Source of the DNA: Callipepla californica brunnescens
Taxonomy: Eukaryota; Chordata; Aves; Galliformes; Odontophoridae
DNA length: 64,000 bases
Direction: 5' to 3'
NCBI GenBank assembly: GCA_023055505.1
Contig: JALIRH010000043.1
Coordinates: 2,862,001-2,926,000 of the forward strand
Each line of letters begins with the position of its first letter. Within the stretch, counting starts at the first letter, position 1. Positions 1 through 13,500 of the stretch are shown here, one piece after another. The notes below the pieces were generated by a model. The model worked only from the letters and a program-made list of their open reading frames with translations, had not been told where the DNA came from and made no database searches. The position numbers were made by a program, and so were the translations under genes.

Positions 1-2372
1 GCAAGTGAAGGGCCTGGCTGATGTGACTCATGAGTAGGAACTAATTATGTGCATCATATGTTGAGCAGGCGTGATAGCAGGCAGGGAATGAGAGCAATCA
101 TCAAGTGTCTGAAGAATATGATCATCTTTTGGAGTAAAAGCTGTTTTGGATGCACTGAAAAAAATGATATGGGGATAATGGAGATGATAACCAGTCTTAC
201 TTTCCACTCATTAGTGAGAAACATTTCCTAATAGGATCCATCAGGATGTGGAACAGTATCTCGGGGAGGATAGTGGAAGTCCCACTGCTACTCACTTAGC
301 ACTGGGTCAGAAAAAGTACAGCAGAGAACTGTCCTCCACGGGCAGGAAGAAACTGGGATGAGCTAATAGGACTTTCCCATATCTAATTTCTGCAATTCTG
401 AGTTCCATTTAAGGAAAGTTACACTCTCAGTTTCTTTCTCTGGCCAAGGTAACTTCTAGTCAAGCCAAAGCTCCATGGAATACTGAAAAACACTGAATGC
501 TGAAACATTTTTCTTCCACTGTTGACATTTTTGGGTGGTCTTTTGTTGAACATCAGTGTATGAAATGAGAACAGGTCCTCTGCATTTTCACAGACAAGGG
601 CTACATGAAGAATAGTTACTGCTCCCCTGCACTTTTTGTGATATGGCTCTATCATCAGCCACACTAAGGTGAAAAATAGCTCTTTCTCCATGATCTGGCA
701 AATTCTTAGCTTTTGTCCTTTCTGTGCTGACAATGGATGGTTGCATCTGTCAATGGAAGCCTACATTAATGTTTTCCCATGCTGTCCCTGCTGCTTACAG
801 TGGGCAAGATGCACCAACTCTTTTAACTCTTCCACCAAGCAAACTATTGTTGAACACTTGCAGCTGAAAATGCAATCACTGTCCTCTTCTCCCTGAGCAC
901 AGGACACTGGATAGAGAAGCGGAGAGTTAAGGCTGCCTTCTGGAAAGCCCTCTGGTCACTTCACTTCTGCTTCACCCTCTCACAACCTCCCCTCGTTGGC
1001 TGAACATGCCAACTACTTCTGTTGTGGTCCGCCAGTAACCCATCAAAACAAATTCTTGAAGGAGAACATTGCGGTCCAAGGACGGGGCTTTGTGCTGCAG
1101 TGCCCTCCAGGATGCTGGCTCCCACCCAGCCGTGGTGGGACAGGCTGGATATTCCCGTCCCGCGGTTGCTTGGGCACTGCTGGCAGAATTGTTGCTGCTG
1201 AGACCCACCCACCGCAAACCAAGCTGCGAGACCAACAACAATTAGTTGCAAATAGGTTTTTCTTCTGCAATCCCAGCAGAGACGAAATGGAAAACCTTCC
1301 AGGTCCTGGGGAGCTGGGGCATTGGCAGCTGTGCAGGGCATGTCCTGCCCTGCGTGGGTCCGGCTGAGTTCTCAGAATTGCCCAGTGCTGTTTAACCCTG
1401 CCCTTGTAACAGGAGTGCAGAGCTGCAGGCAGCACTGAACACCCCTCAAGTTCTGTCTGTGCCTCCAGCATGCACAGCCACCTCACTCTGTAGGTCCTCC
1501 TGGCTCCTGTCTGTTCCTGCATCAAAACTGTGTTCCTCGGGGCAGTGCTTGCTGGTTCCTTGCACAGCACAGCAGCAGTCTGGTCTGTGTACCTCTCTGC
1601 ACTGCTGCTGGCTGTGGCAGGGCTCTTGCTAACATCTGTCTGTCCTTTATACCCTGATATGATGACAGCTATGGGACCCTGAACATCTGATGCAGGATTT
1701 GTGGAGAGCTTCTTCCATTGACTTAGAGAAGAACGTACTGTCTCGCACTGCTCCCTAGGGCCTTATATAATGAGGCTGTAGTTGTTTAAAAATAGATGTA
1801 GTTATACTCTCACCTCTGCCTCTCAGCTCTGTGTGTGACAGATTATCACCTCAGATAAGACACGAGGGGGCTAGCTGCACATACATCTATGCCCATAATC
1901 TTAAGGATCTGCATAAACATCTGAGAGGAAGAGGGTCATCACTTTCAAAATATCGTGCTAGTTTTCCATCCGCACAGCAGATCTCAGCTTTTCAGATAGC
2001 AGTGTGCTCTGCTCCTTGGCCACACTGTGATTCTTCTGATGGGATGGAGAAGAAGCAGGTAGGAACAGGATAGCAGATGAGCAATATGTTCTTAGTTTGC
2101 TATCATGGCTTTTTTTACTTAATGGACTCTACTGAGGGATTATTTTCAGAAGCATAAATACTTTTCTTTTAAGGCTTTAATGGATTTTAATACTCATCTA
2201 GGTGCACCTTTACTTTCTTATTGGACAAAAAATTTGACTGAGGGAGAATCTGGGCAAAAAGCAGTCATGCTGTGCTCCTCAGCTGCAGGATTTTCCCCAG
2301 GATGTGAGTATGAGATCTGAGTCGATGAATGGTAGCTGACAGTTCTGGTATTTCTTGAGCTTTATCGCAACA

Positions 2373-2546
2373 GAATCATAGAATGGCACAGGTCACCAAG
2401 TCCAACCATCACCCTTTCCTACCAAGCATCAGTGCTAAACTTAGCACTTCATCCACCCTTAGCACTTAGTCCACAAGTCCCTTGAACACCTCCAGGCATG
2501 GGGACTTCAGCACTTCCCTGGGAAACTCATTCCAGTGCTTGACCAG
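2373..2546 (-). mobile_element. CR1 LINE 3' fragment
   Basis: Starts with AGAATCATAGAATGGCACAG, the reverse complement of a CR1 3' tail, and continues through CCAAGTCCAACCATCACCC and CTCCAGGCATGGGGACTTC to CATTCCAGTGCTTGACCA, standard CR1 sequence. 5' truncated, no coding capacity. Confidence 0.88.
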
Positions 2547-3954
2547 AAAAATAAAATAACACAGTATCTCAGAACCTAACAGCCATCTCCAATTTAACAG
2601 CAAGTGTTGACTGAGCATGAAGTTGTCTGAGCTTTGAAAGGCAAAAGATGAATCTCAGCTTGAAAGCTAATTTGCAGGCATGAGGAGCTCTGTAGGTGTT
2701 TTTTAAGAGTAGTCCTCCATTCTTCAAACTGCAAGGGGTAGCAGTGATAGTGAGAAATTCCCAAAGAAGTTCTGAGGAGAAAAACGAACACTTTTGGAGG
2801 CAGAGAAAACTGACTTGGACTTCACTAGCTCATCTAGTTCCTGTAAAAGCACATCTGCTCTGAAGTGTAGGTATGTGTTTGCATGTGAGAAGCAGGCATT
2901 TGGGCAAAGCATGTGACCTTGCAAGTGGTAATGGAAGTTTACATTCACAATCAGTCACTTCCTATGTGAAAAGGTATGTTCTGAGTGCTGAACTGCATCA
3001 CTAGCAGGCAGCGTGCTATCTCTATTTTCCAAATAAGAGCTGAGGCACAGAAAATAATCAGGTAGGTTTTTCTGTTAACTCTAAGGACTCCCTGTTCCAG
3101 TTATTTGAATAGGATTTGGGGATGTAGAGTTCTCTTAAGACCTCCATCCTTTAAAGTGGCTATAGCTTTCTGTTCATTGGAATTTGCAGAAAGCTGCCCA
3201 TGTTCCACATTACCCCTCCAGTCTGCCCTCTCTTCTAAGCTTTCTCCAGCCTGGGTCCCCCCAACCCTGTTGTGCCCATTCAATCCCAGACCTAGCAGGG
3301 CCTTTCCTGTCACTTCTGGGGATGTTGTAAGCCTAAGTTAGCATAAATCAGTGATCAAAACAGTTTGATCACTGTTGAGGAAAGGATGCGCTTCATGCAT
3401 CTTTCTGTTCCTGGTCACGTTGCTCAGTTCAAACCCATAGAGACCAAGTCGGGAATATTCATCTCAGTGTCCCTTGCCCTTGGTATCTCTGCTGTTGTGC
3501 CCCTGGTCCCCCTCCTCAGGGCCTGTAGAAGTCAGAGCTGTTGCCCTTTCTGACCTCTCATACCATAACTGCTCCGTCTGTGTTTCCTGCACTATTTGAG
3601 TGGGCTTAAGACCTGTACAAAGCCTGATGTTTTGAAGGCTTTCTGCTCCTTGTGAAGCCAGGGACTTCCAGGGCAGCACAGGGACTGCTATCTGAGAGCT
3701 CTCAGAAAATCTTCTGCCTGGCTAAGATTAATAGGAATCAGCTTTTTTTTTTTTTTTTAAAGCCATTAAAACCCACATGCATTTACAGGTTTTCTAATAC
3801 TGCTGTTGCATCATCCGTGTTTGTTTTATAAGCTGTATTCTTGGGAGCATCAGCAAGCTCTACAGGGACTTGGGTGAGGGAACAGGGTGGTGAAAAACTG
3901 AAAATACACAAATAATCAACATATGAAGAAGCAGAACCTCGCAGATCAGATTGC

Positions 3955-4120
3955 TCCCCCTTGCCAGGCTATCTAATCCCTTCTCCAGTCGCCCCTGCAG
4001 CTCTGCCCATGTGATGGGTTTCCCACTCATCTCTGCAGCCTGTATTCCACCATCTAATAGATCTGCCCATTAGGAAATGTTTTCTGAGGCTTAATCTCAA
4101 CTTTCCTTTGTTCTAGTTTA
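3955..4120 (-). mobile_element. Possible old CR1 fragment
   Basis: CATTAGGAAATGTTTTCTG, AGGCTTAATCTCAACTTTCC resembles the CR1 stretch usually read as 'ttcctaatatctaacctaaacctccctt'. The match is diverged and from memory only. Confidence 0.35.
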
Positions 4121-6621
4121 TTCCATAACACCATGGACTGTGCTTGAACTGATGGGACTTGGAATAGTGCCTGCTTCCACAGAAAAGTACAGAGCCATAA
4201 CAGATGAGAAGACAAAGAAATTGAGAGAAGCAAATGTGAATTTGGCAGAAACTTCTTTGAAGAATATACTCGTTATATTTGTCAGTAGGAAACCTCTGAA
4301 GCCTTTCTTGATTACTTGGAGCATTATCCAACAGGTGCCAAGTACCCTCATTCTTCCCACATTGCTGCTTGGGATCCCAGGAAGCAATGGACTTAAAGGG
4401 AAGCTTCCAGAGAAGGCAAAGTCTGATGTTTTATGTCCAGAGAGAAAAGAAAGACTGGCCCCAACTATTGGCCTGTAAGCTCCCATTTCATCTTATGATC
4501 TAAATACCCTGACACCAAAAAGAGGTCGTGATGCCCCATAACACTGTGCTGGTCTTTTCAAGCAGTGTTGGAGCGCTCAATAGAAGCATAGAGAAGCAGC
4601 GCAATGAGTTCAGCTGGGCCTATTAACTCCAGTGCTTCACAAGACCTGCCACAAACCCATGGCTCTACCAGGTGTGCGAAGCACTATGAGGCAAGGAACA
4701 AAGCAGCCATGTCGTGGAACAGCTACCGACAGCAAAAAAAGGTCTTACCTGGCTTGTGGCTGCACAGGACGTCCCGTCAGGCGGTTGTTACGGCAGTTTT
4801 GAAGAAAGAAAGGAGAGGAGGGGAAAAACGTTCTTTGGTGAGGGAGAAATGTGTCGATTTTGGAAGACAGGAGGGGAAAAGACAACACCATCCAGTGAGC
4901 TGTCTGGCATTTGCTAACTTCCTTTTGCTGGTTTCTTTGAAATGTGATCTATTTCCTTGTTGCACAGGAAAGGAAAGAAGAGAAAATAAAAGCCGTGTAA
5001 CTCTACAGAGCGAAAGAGCACTGAGATCTCAGTGCCAGGTCTTCAATGGAAGAATACCAATACGGGGAAGGTGGTGAAGATCTGTTTTTATTTAAACAAA
5101 TGTGTTGAGCAAAGATGTTGCCTGACAGCAAAGCTCTCTCCTTGCCCATTGAACAGATGTTCCTTGGGAAGTGAGCCTTGCTCAAGCATATCTACCATGC
5201 TTTCTGCCTTGGTTCTCAGCCTCTTGGAATTTTTCAAATATTTGGTGTGACAGTTTGTGATGGGTTCCAGAAGTTAGATCTTCACCAAGAATCCTCTCCT
5301 CATCTATTTTTCCCACTCAACTTTCTGCTCAACTCTTTGTAGTGCAAAAACAGCCACCACACCAACAGCTAGGAACTATCCAACACCAGGACTACCCAAT
5401 GCTTCTTTTCCTTGGAAGAGCTTTCAGTTGTTCCTCAAGGGTATGTCTGCCTTTCCAGAAGGGAATAGCGTTTCGTGAACAAAGAGCTTGTTGCCACTTG
5501 ACAGCTCCAAACCCTGGGTTAAGGGGTTTGGTTCCAGCTAATGGGTGACCAGGGAGAAAGGCCACCAAGCTGTGACTTCAGAGAGTTGATTGCAAAGAGG
5601 TTTCCCAACAGGGCTGGTGGAGAATACCAAGAAGGTCTCCAAAGTCTGCAGTCAAGGTCAGGAGTAGGGCTGTAATTGTGGCAAGCTGAACTTGCTGATG
5701 TTGAAGGTTTGGGAAAGACAGATGCCACAATAAGGTTACATGTACAAAATCCAAGAGGTCCTTCAGCATTATGTGACTGTACAGCAGTTCATGGATGAGT
5801 CTCCTTGAAGAGCCCTGTGTTTATGTTTTGACATGGAGCTCTACATGATGTTTACTCAGAAATCCATATTAAAGTCTGTTTCAAGCATAAGGTGAGATCC
5901 TGAGATAAAAGATGAGTCACCCAGGCAATTAAAAAAGGTGAAAATATGGTGTCCTAACACACACACCTTTGCAGTGTGAGCAGAGATCTTGCTTCAAGGC
6001 AAAGCTCTCTTACACATTTGTCCCTTGCCAATAACCTCCACAAAGTTGAGGCAGTGTGTAACAGTAATTGTTTTTTTTTTTCTTTCCAGTTTTGCTTTCA
6101 GAGCTAGCAGTGGCTCTTTCAAGCCAAAGTTACAAGTCTGGGAGACACCAACCCCATTTTTTCTAACACCTGGCATTAATTAAACTGTTTTTCCACAGTT
6201 GGGCAATTAGTTTGCATGTCTCCACACTAGTGGAAAATGAAAACCATTTGTTTACAGCTGGTTTTGTTCGCAGGTTCTCAACCTGCAGTACTTGGGCTGC
6301 AAACAAAGCAGAGCATTTCTTTATTACAGCAGGAGTGAGAAGTCCGAACGGAGCATTGTGGTGTTAGGTACTGTGCAGACATAAAAAGGATCAGTCTGTG
6401 GCCAAGGAGCTAGTCCCAACATGGATGTGGGGCCAGGCTGTGATGTAGAGCCAGAACTGGGAGGCCTGCCCGGTTTAGATGTAGCAAGAGTTCTTAATTT
6501 TTATTTTATGGACAAAATGGTTATACAGAATGACCCGATCAGGCCTCAACGTTGTGTCCTCCATCTGCAAGAACGGCAGCCTTAAAATGAGCCTACAAGA
6601 GCTGCATCTGGGACATGGTTC

Positions 6622-6696
6622 AGTGGGCAATATTGGTGGCAGGTGAACGGTTGGATTAGATGATCTTAGAGATCTTTTCCAACCGTAATGATCCTA
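6622..6696 (+). mobile_element. CR1 LINE 3' tail
   Basis: GGTTGGATTAGATGATCTTA, GAGATCTTTTCCAACCGTAATGATCC is a CR1 3' end in sense orientation. Confidence 0.85.
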
Positions 6697-9239
6697 AGGG
6701 TGTGCTGGGTGCACACTGGTCATCAGTCAGCATCCCCCAGACATGTTGTGCACACATTACTGGTGATGCTTCTCCTGAGTTTGCTGCTCCATCCCCCAGA
6801 AGTGATGCTCTGTGTGAGCATTGCCTGCTGTGTTTCTCCTGGTGCTGCATCCCTGCAGGGTTTGTACCTTTGGGTGCTTAGCCCGGAGCTCGCAGGGCGC
6901 CGTGCAGCCACACGAGGGTGCAGTGTCCTCGGGCTGCTGAGCACTGGGAAAGGCTCCTGCAGCTCTGCCTGTTGCCTAGGTCCTCTCCAACCCTAAACGA
7001 GTGAGTGGGGATGCTGGGGAGCTGCAGAGAGAGGATTTTAAGGGGCCTCAAGTAATGCATCCTCATCCTAGAAGGAGGGAGCAGCTGGCATTGTTAGGTA
7101 TTGGAGACAAGTGGTCTTGGCCATCGGTTTACTGCGAAACCCTTCCTTAAGGCATGTCTTTCTGTTTTGTGTCACATTCCCATTATTCTTTCCCATTTTC
7201 CAGGCTCCTGTGCTTGCAACGAGATCTTGGGAAGGTATATGCAGCCCCATCACACTTCAGAGGCAGGTCTGGGCTGGAATGAACTCGGTTCTTGAGCTGA
7301 GGAATTTGTGTGGTTTGGTGTGAGGATGAGGGCAATCTGTACAGCACTGTGCAGGCTTTTGCCCCAAGCACACAGAGCAGGGAGAGGGGCAGGTAGCACA
7401 AAGCAGTTCGTTCCTGTGCTCCTGAGCAGCGGAGATGGATGTCTGCAGCCTCAGTCCCTCTTAATTACGCACTGAGTGTTTTTGAAGACAAGTTTCAGCC
7501 CCTAGGATGGCAGCAGGCCATGCTTTGAGCAATTAGTTTTTCCCTGGCACCATTCAATTAAAACCCAAACACTTTGTTTAGTTGCTCTTTTATGTCTGTG
7601 CTGTGAGGGCTCAGACAAAGGCTAGCTTGCCCTACAGAGGAAGGAAACCGCTCTTTCCACCCAACCAGGGAACCGGCCAAAAATTCAGCCCAGCAATTGC
7701 AGTCTCTTTGAACTCCGTTCTCAAGCAGAGAGCCAGGACCAGTGCAAGGACCTCGCTGCTGTCCTGGGATGTCCTGGTTCCAGGAGCAGGACCGGGGATG
7801 CATTTTGGGGTGGTGAGTTTCCTCCTGGGATCAAGAGAGGTTTCCTTTTTGTAGGTCCAGGTTGTTAGGGCTAGCACACCTCCTAAGACATACCCACAAA
7901 CTTCATCTCGGGTTTGCTGAACTGAGAGCTGCTGGCAATCAGAAGGGTGCCCATGGAAGTATCACTATTCCTGCTCTCTTGCCTGGGTGTCTGTTTGTGG
8001 CTGCCGTCAGAGGCAGGATGCCGGGGCAGGGGGACCTTCACTCTGTCCCTGTGGGTGAATGAAGGTGGTGGACTATGACTCCTTCTGGAGCATCATCTGC
8101 TGCTGCTCCATCTGCAAGAGGAGTTCAGAGGGCTTCAGGCAGTGGATGAAAAATCCATCATGGCTGTGAAATGCAAGGGCTGTTAAGTGCAAGGATGCTG
8201 CCCCTGGCTCATCTCCCCATGTAGCAACAGCAGAGGATATACTCTCAAAAGAACCACAAGCTGCTTGCTTTCCTTTTAATCCCTTTTCCCAAGCATTCCA
8301 TGATCCAGTAGACGCAGGATCTGATCCACTCTGTGTTCCCTTCTAACATCCATGTGGTTATAGACCACCTCAGGGAAGGCTTTGGGGCTCCTCTGTCCCC
8401 AGAGGGGCTCAAGCTGGGGCTCTGCTGTCAGATACCACAGCCACTGCTGTGTCCTTCCCTTTTCTATCCAGAAAAAAAAGCAGGGTAATTGGGAAGGGTC
8501 TCTATCTATAATGCTTGCAGCATGGCCAGGTAATTCATTTTACCAAAACCTACATATTCCTCTTTCTAATCCCAAAGAAGCGGAAGGAGGAAATGAGCTC
8601 CTGCCCTTCATTGCTTATTGTTTTTACGTGTCCTGAGAGAGCTTTGTATTTAAACAAGCAGTATTAATTACTTGCAGTGTTTATTCTTTACTTTAGAAAT
8701 GCATTGTCCTCGGTGGGACGCTCCACAGAGCAGAACAAGGGGCATTCTGCACTGCAGCAGCCAACGGGGTGAGAATAATGTAACCGGGGTGGGAAGGGAA
8801 TTCTTAAAGCATTACTGAATTTTTGAGGGCTTCTTTAAACATAAAGCCAATACCTACTGATGCTACAGAGCACAGCAGCCTTTGCTGAGGCCATTTTGTC
8901 TTTATAAAAGCATTTTTTTATTTATAAAAGCGTTGTCTTTATAAAAGCATTTAGACGCTGCAGTTAAAATGAAGGTTGGTAATTGTATGCTTTGTTGATT
9001 TTCTTTCTTTTTTTTTTTGTTTCCGGGAGGTGGGGTGGGGGAGAGGATCCAAGCAGAACCCAGAATTGCTTTATCTGTTCTGCCTGTCCTTGCACTGCGC
9101 TGCTGCCGTGGGGCTGCCCAGGAGGACGGCTGCTCCTCGCAGGGCTTTAGCTGATGAGTTTTATACTGCTACAGCAAGACCTGCCTTCTGCACTGATGTC
9201 AGCACTCAGGGCGGGACTTTACAGCCCTGTGGGTTTGGG

Positions 9240-9383
9240 ATTTTTTTTGTTGCTTTTTTTTTTTTTTTTTTTTTGGATAATCCTGGCAAAATTCCTGAGC
9301 AAAGTTTCTTTTTCTTTTTCTTTTTTTTTTTCTCTTTTTTTCGTTTCTTTTTTTTTTCTTTTTTTTTTTTTTTTTTTTTTTTT
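9240..9383. repeat. T-rich tracts (pyrimidine strand)
   Basis: About 34 T from 9240 to 9274, then a C-interrupted T tract of about 79 bases from 9305 to 9383. Not a retroelement tail on its own: no CR1 body adjoins it. Confidence 0.85.
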
Positions 9384-9596
9384 GAGCAGCCCCTATACAT
9401 GCTGCCTCCGAGCCGCTCTCTTATTACCGCTCACTTCCTGAAAGGAGACTTTTTAGCAAAGCCTCTCTAGCTGCAGCGCTGCCTGGGTCTGACAGAAGGA
9501 GGTTATTGAGGAAGGCGACATAAACCCTCAGCCTGGAAACTTTCTGACACTCAAAGGACTGAGGGGGAGAGAGAAGAGCTTTTGGCCGCTGCTGGG

Positions 9597-9710
9597 AAAA
9601 AAAAAAAAAAAAAGGAAAGGAAAAAAAAAAAAGAAAAAAAAAAAGAGGAGAAAATAAAATAAAAGCTCAAAGAATTAAAAGGGAAAAAAAAAAAAAAGAA
9701 GAAAGAAGGG
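9597..9710. repeat. A-rich tract (purine strand)
   Basis: A runs of 10-16 broken by G, GG or T. Its reverse complement resembles the T-rich block 210 bases upstream, giving an imperfect inverted pair. Confidence 0.8.
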
Positions 9711-10520
9711 AGAACGCTAGAGAAGGTAAAACGCTCTTTAAAATAATTTTTCCAGAGAAAACTCTTTGAGGTCGGAGTGGGGTGGTCTGGGGTGGAGGGA
9801 ATGTGAATGTTCTTTGAAATCAGAACCGTCTCCCTGGAGAAGGAATGAGCCCGAAGAGCGTTGCATGCTGGAAAAACATTTATGAGAATGAAAACCATGT
9901 TCACCCTTCTCCAACATTCAGAGTTTCCATAAAAACGCAGGGTTGTGTTTCAAAGCGTCTGCAGACAGCGGCAGTCGGCATCTGCTCACCTCCCCCTTTT
10001 CCCCGCGCCGCTCCACTTTTTATTGCACGGAGCCGTGATCGCATGTTTGCTGCTCTAAAATAGGGTTCTATTAAAGCAGAGCTGCTGGGGGTGAAGCTCT
10101 TAATTCCAGAATTATAGCCACCGTGGCTGCGGCAGAATGGTGCATTCCTCGCTGTCCTCATTCCTGAGGATAAACACAGATTGTGCTCCTCTCCCTTTTG
10201 CTCTCCATCTGCAGGAGCGGTGCGGGCGGGGGATTGTAAACCATCTGACCTGAAAAAGCTGCAAAGTCATTAAGTTGTGTGCATCGTTTGGCCCCGCTGC
10301 ACGGGCCGTACATAGTTGCCGCTTGGATAATATTTTAAAGGGTTTCTTAAAGGAGATCAATCCCTCCGAACGTGTTATTTTAGACATCAAAGTAAATATT
10401 AGTGATGGTGAAATGCCAGGAGATTATCTCATTAGAGCTGGAGGAGCTGTGCTATAAATAGGAAGGAGTTTATAAAATAACTTTGATAAATCTCTTCCAG
10501 AGGGGGAAGAATTGGGAGCG

Positions 10521-13500
10521 CGGGGCAGATACCCTGGTTGGTGGCAATATTCAATATTTCTGATCGTTTTTGTCATGTCTGGGGACTGTTCCGCTCAAGT
10601 GTGGGCACATCAGGGGGCTTTTGTTTTCCTGCATTGGTCCACGCCAATACCCACGTTGGCTGGAGATGGCTCAGCCCCACCAGAGATCTGTTTCTTATTC
10701 TGTTCATTAATATTGTTGTTAGCTGAGCTCGCACGACCGAGTGGTGATAGCGGGAAGAGTTTTGGAGTCTTTGCTTGTTTTGGGTCTCCATCACACTACA
10801 GAGGGTGGAAGGGGAGATGCTGTGCTGGGCTGCCCAGGTATTCCTCGCACTGCCATGCCTGGACTGGCTGAAACCATCACCCAATAAGGTTTCTTCCACT
10901 GCTGGGGAGATGGTTCCAGTGTCACAAAATTTCTCCATATAAGGCTCATGCTGGCTGCCTTGGTTGCTCCATCCCATTGTTGCGGGCTGGCCCCACCAGC
11001 AGCACCCTCCACTCTCTGTCTCCTTTCTATTTGTGAAACCTCTGGTTCCTGTAGGTGCGTCTGCTGTTGTGTTACCCCAGCAGCTGCTCGGTGGTGCGAT
11101 GGGAAAGGTCCTGTCATCTCCTCTAAATCATGCTTTCCCCAGATAAGGCTTTGGGGCTGAGCTGTTTCCCTTGGCAGGAGAATGCCCTGATAAGCCGGGA
11201 CTGAATGAGCAATCAATGGGGTGAAGTGGAACCCTAGGGGTAGGTGTTGCCTGCTCAACATAAACAGTCTCTACTCGTCATGCGAGAGGCCTTTTAATTA
11301 CCAACCTGTGTGTTATCACAGATGGCTCAAGGCCACCCAATGCGCGTATCACATGCCGTGCTGATCTGGAGTCTGCATGGGCTCTGCTGCCCAGGGAGCA
11401 GCACCATGGAAGGCTTTCAGCGCAGGTTGCATCAGGCCCACCCAGGGGGTGGTTCTGTTGGAGTGCTCGTCTCAAGCTTATCTGAAACCCCCAACTCCAA
11501 AAACCACTTTTCTTGCCAAGTTTCCAGCAATTAGTTCTTTCGAAGCCAAAAACACCGCAGGATGTGTTTGTCACGTCCTGTCCTGCCTAGATCTCGAGTT
11601 AACGCAAATTAACTTAAAACAAACAGAATTTGGACCAAATTTGTCAAGTTTTCAGAAACAATTGTCTCGTGCTTAGGGTGATGTCAGCTCAGATGTGCTG
11701 AAGATACGTAAGGCAAAAAGATCTTTGCTTGACCCCATTGCCCGTAGGAAATGTTTGCAGGGCGAGGAGTTGCAGTCATTTCCTGGGAATCTGTGAGGAG
11801 GTCAGATCCCACGTGCAGCTATTGCAGGGCAAGAAACAGAAAACCACCGGCCTGGGTACGGATCCACTTTTCAACACCGAAGGAAGTTTTGTAAAGGAAT
11901 AACATCAGGCAAATCTTCCTATCTCCGTTACTGGGAGTGCCTTAAATCAAGTCTGCAACCAATTCCAGTGTTGGGAGACTCTCCAGTGAGAAAGCGTGCC
12001 AAAATAGTTTTGTTCCTTCTGACTTCAGTAGAGAAGTGTCAGTGGCACACGCTAAGTGCAGGGTGTCCATTCAGCCACTCTGCTGCTCTCCTGCCTTCTG
12101 TATTTGCCCTGGCTGGGAAAAGACATGCTTGGGATGTGCCATGGTTGCGTATTCGGTGTGTCTTCATTCCTGTTTATCATCCCAGACCACCACTGCTGCT
12201 ATTGTTCTCTGCTCTTTCATTGTAGCTCCATTTTTAAGGAGCCCTGTGCAGTTCTAGACATCCCTCTGAACTCTGTCATTCATAGATGCTGCTTCCAGTC
12301 GGATCTGAGGGTGAAATCCTGGCTGCCTGCTGTGGGAATTGTGCCACAGACCTCAGCAGGGCCCAGGACTTCACCCCAAAAATGACTTCATTCAAAATCA
12401 CCATGGAATCAGTGCCTATCAGGGTTAGCAGCTCCTTATTCCCACTGTAGTTGGGCACAGATAAGTGTGCCAGGTGGCCTTTGGGCTGCAGCTTCCTCCT
12501 TAGGAAGCCACATATGCTCATGAGACAGCACGTTCTTTTGTGCTGTGCCATACCCCACCAAATCCAAACCATCTGGGCTTAATGTTTCCCAAACAGAGAA
12601 GCTGGAGGGGTAGAAAAAGATCATATAAACTCTCTGGACGGCAGATCTCTTGGAGCTTGTACATGGGATCCAGAGACTGGAAGTGAGCTGCAGATCCTCT
12701 GGAGGTGCCCTGTACAAAGAGGAGAGTCCATGCTCAGCTGGTCTCCTCTCAGGTCCCTTTCTCTGTGTCACCAGATGTAGCTGCTTCTCTGATTTCCTGG
12801 GAGAAGAGCCTGGTCCAAGCTGATCTTTCTGTTTCAGTGCCTCTCTGAGCAGCTCGCTGCGCTTCCCCAAGCCACTTCTGAGTGTGACCCCATGGGACAG
12901 CCTGAGTTTCATGATCCAAACGTGACCTAATGTCAGTTATCCCTTTTCTGAGTGGGGGGTGGGATCTCAGTGAGTCCCTTCCAACTGCAATCATCCTTGC
13001 AGTCTCGGAGTGGCAGGACCAAGTATAAAACCAAACAAAAACCGTGGGCACATGGCGTACCCAGATTTGTTGGTGGATCACAACAGCGTGCAGGCAGCAT
13101 CATATGGGGAACGTGAGTGCCAGGCATTGACCTGCGTGTCACAGTGGTGACATCCACCCACGTGGGTTGCAGAGCCGTGCATAAACAGTGGCATTCCCTG
13201 CCTTGTGCATGTGGCCATCACATGTGCTCTTACATGCGTGGTATCTGTGTGTAATTGGCAAGGGCGCCATGCAGTAGGCAAAGTGCACTTCTTTTAACGA
13301 CTGCTCGGCCGTCTTTTTTACTTCTGCTGTTTTGTCCACGGCTGAAGCCAGCAAGGAGAGTGGTGGCAGAGGGCCAGCAAGTCTGGGTCACATGGAGCAG
13401 CTCCAAACCATTGCATAAGTCCGTCTGAAAGCGGACCTGCATGAGAACTGGTAGAGTCGTCTCCTTAAAGCACAAGAAGTGCAAGGCTGTGCTGCTTGGT

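Larger units (their letters stand above)
1..8639. other. Upstream non-coding DNA, no gene seen
   Basis: No open frame here looks like a protein family and none joins across good splice sites. It holds CR1 fragments (about 2373-2546, perhaps 3955-4120, 6622-6696) and a T16 run (3743-3758). NFILZ and ACTL9 lie on this side of ADAMTS10 in mammals; I saw no bZIP or actin-like frame. It may be intergenic or an intron to an upstream 5' exon. Confidence 0.6.
8640..10520. other. Zone of long T and A tracts with scattered CpG; possible distal promoter or enhancer
   Basis: Three near-copies of TTTATAAAAGCATT (8901-8951) are followed by T tracts (9007-9018, 9240-9274, 9305-9383) and an A-rich block (9597-9710). 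Between the last two lies about 210 bases of mixed sequence. From 9950 to 10400 CpG is more frequent than in the flanks, with CCCCGCGCCGC near 10000 and GCGGTGCGGGCGGGGG near 10220. No coding frame; the Phe-rich and Lys-rich open frames are homopolymer artefacts. Function unknown. Confidence 0.35.

Noticed and set aside
8976..9470. Phe-rich open frame, and a Lys-rich one on the other strand (9206-9400)
   Set aside because: Direct result of T and A tracts.
12436..12912. 158-codon minus-strand open frame
   Set aside because: No family resemblance, no start context, no splice partner; nearby frames are equally long by chance.
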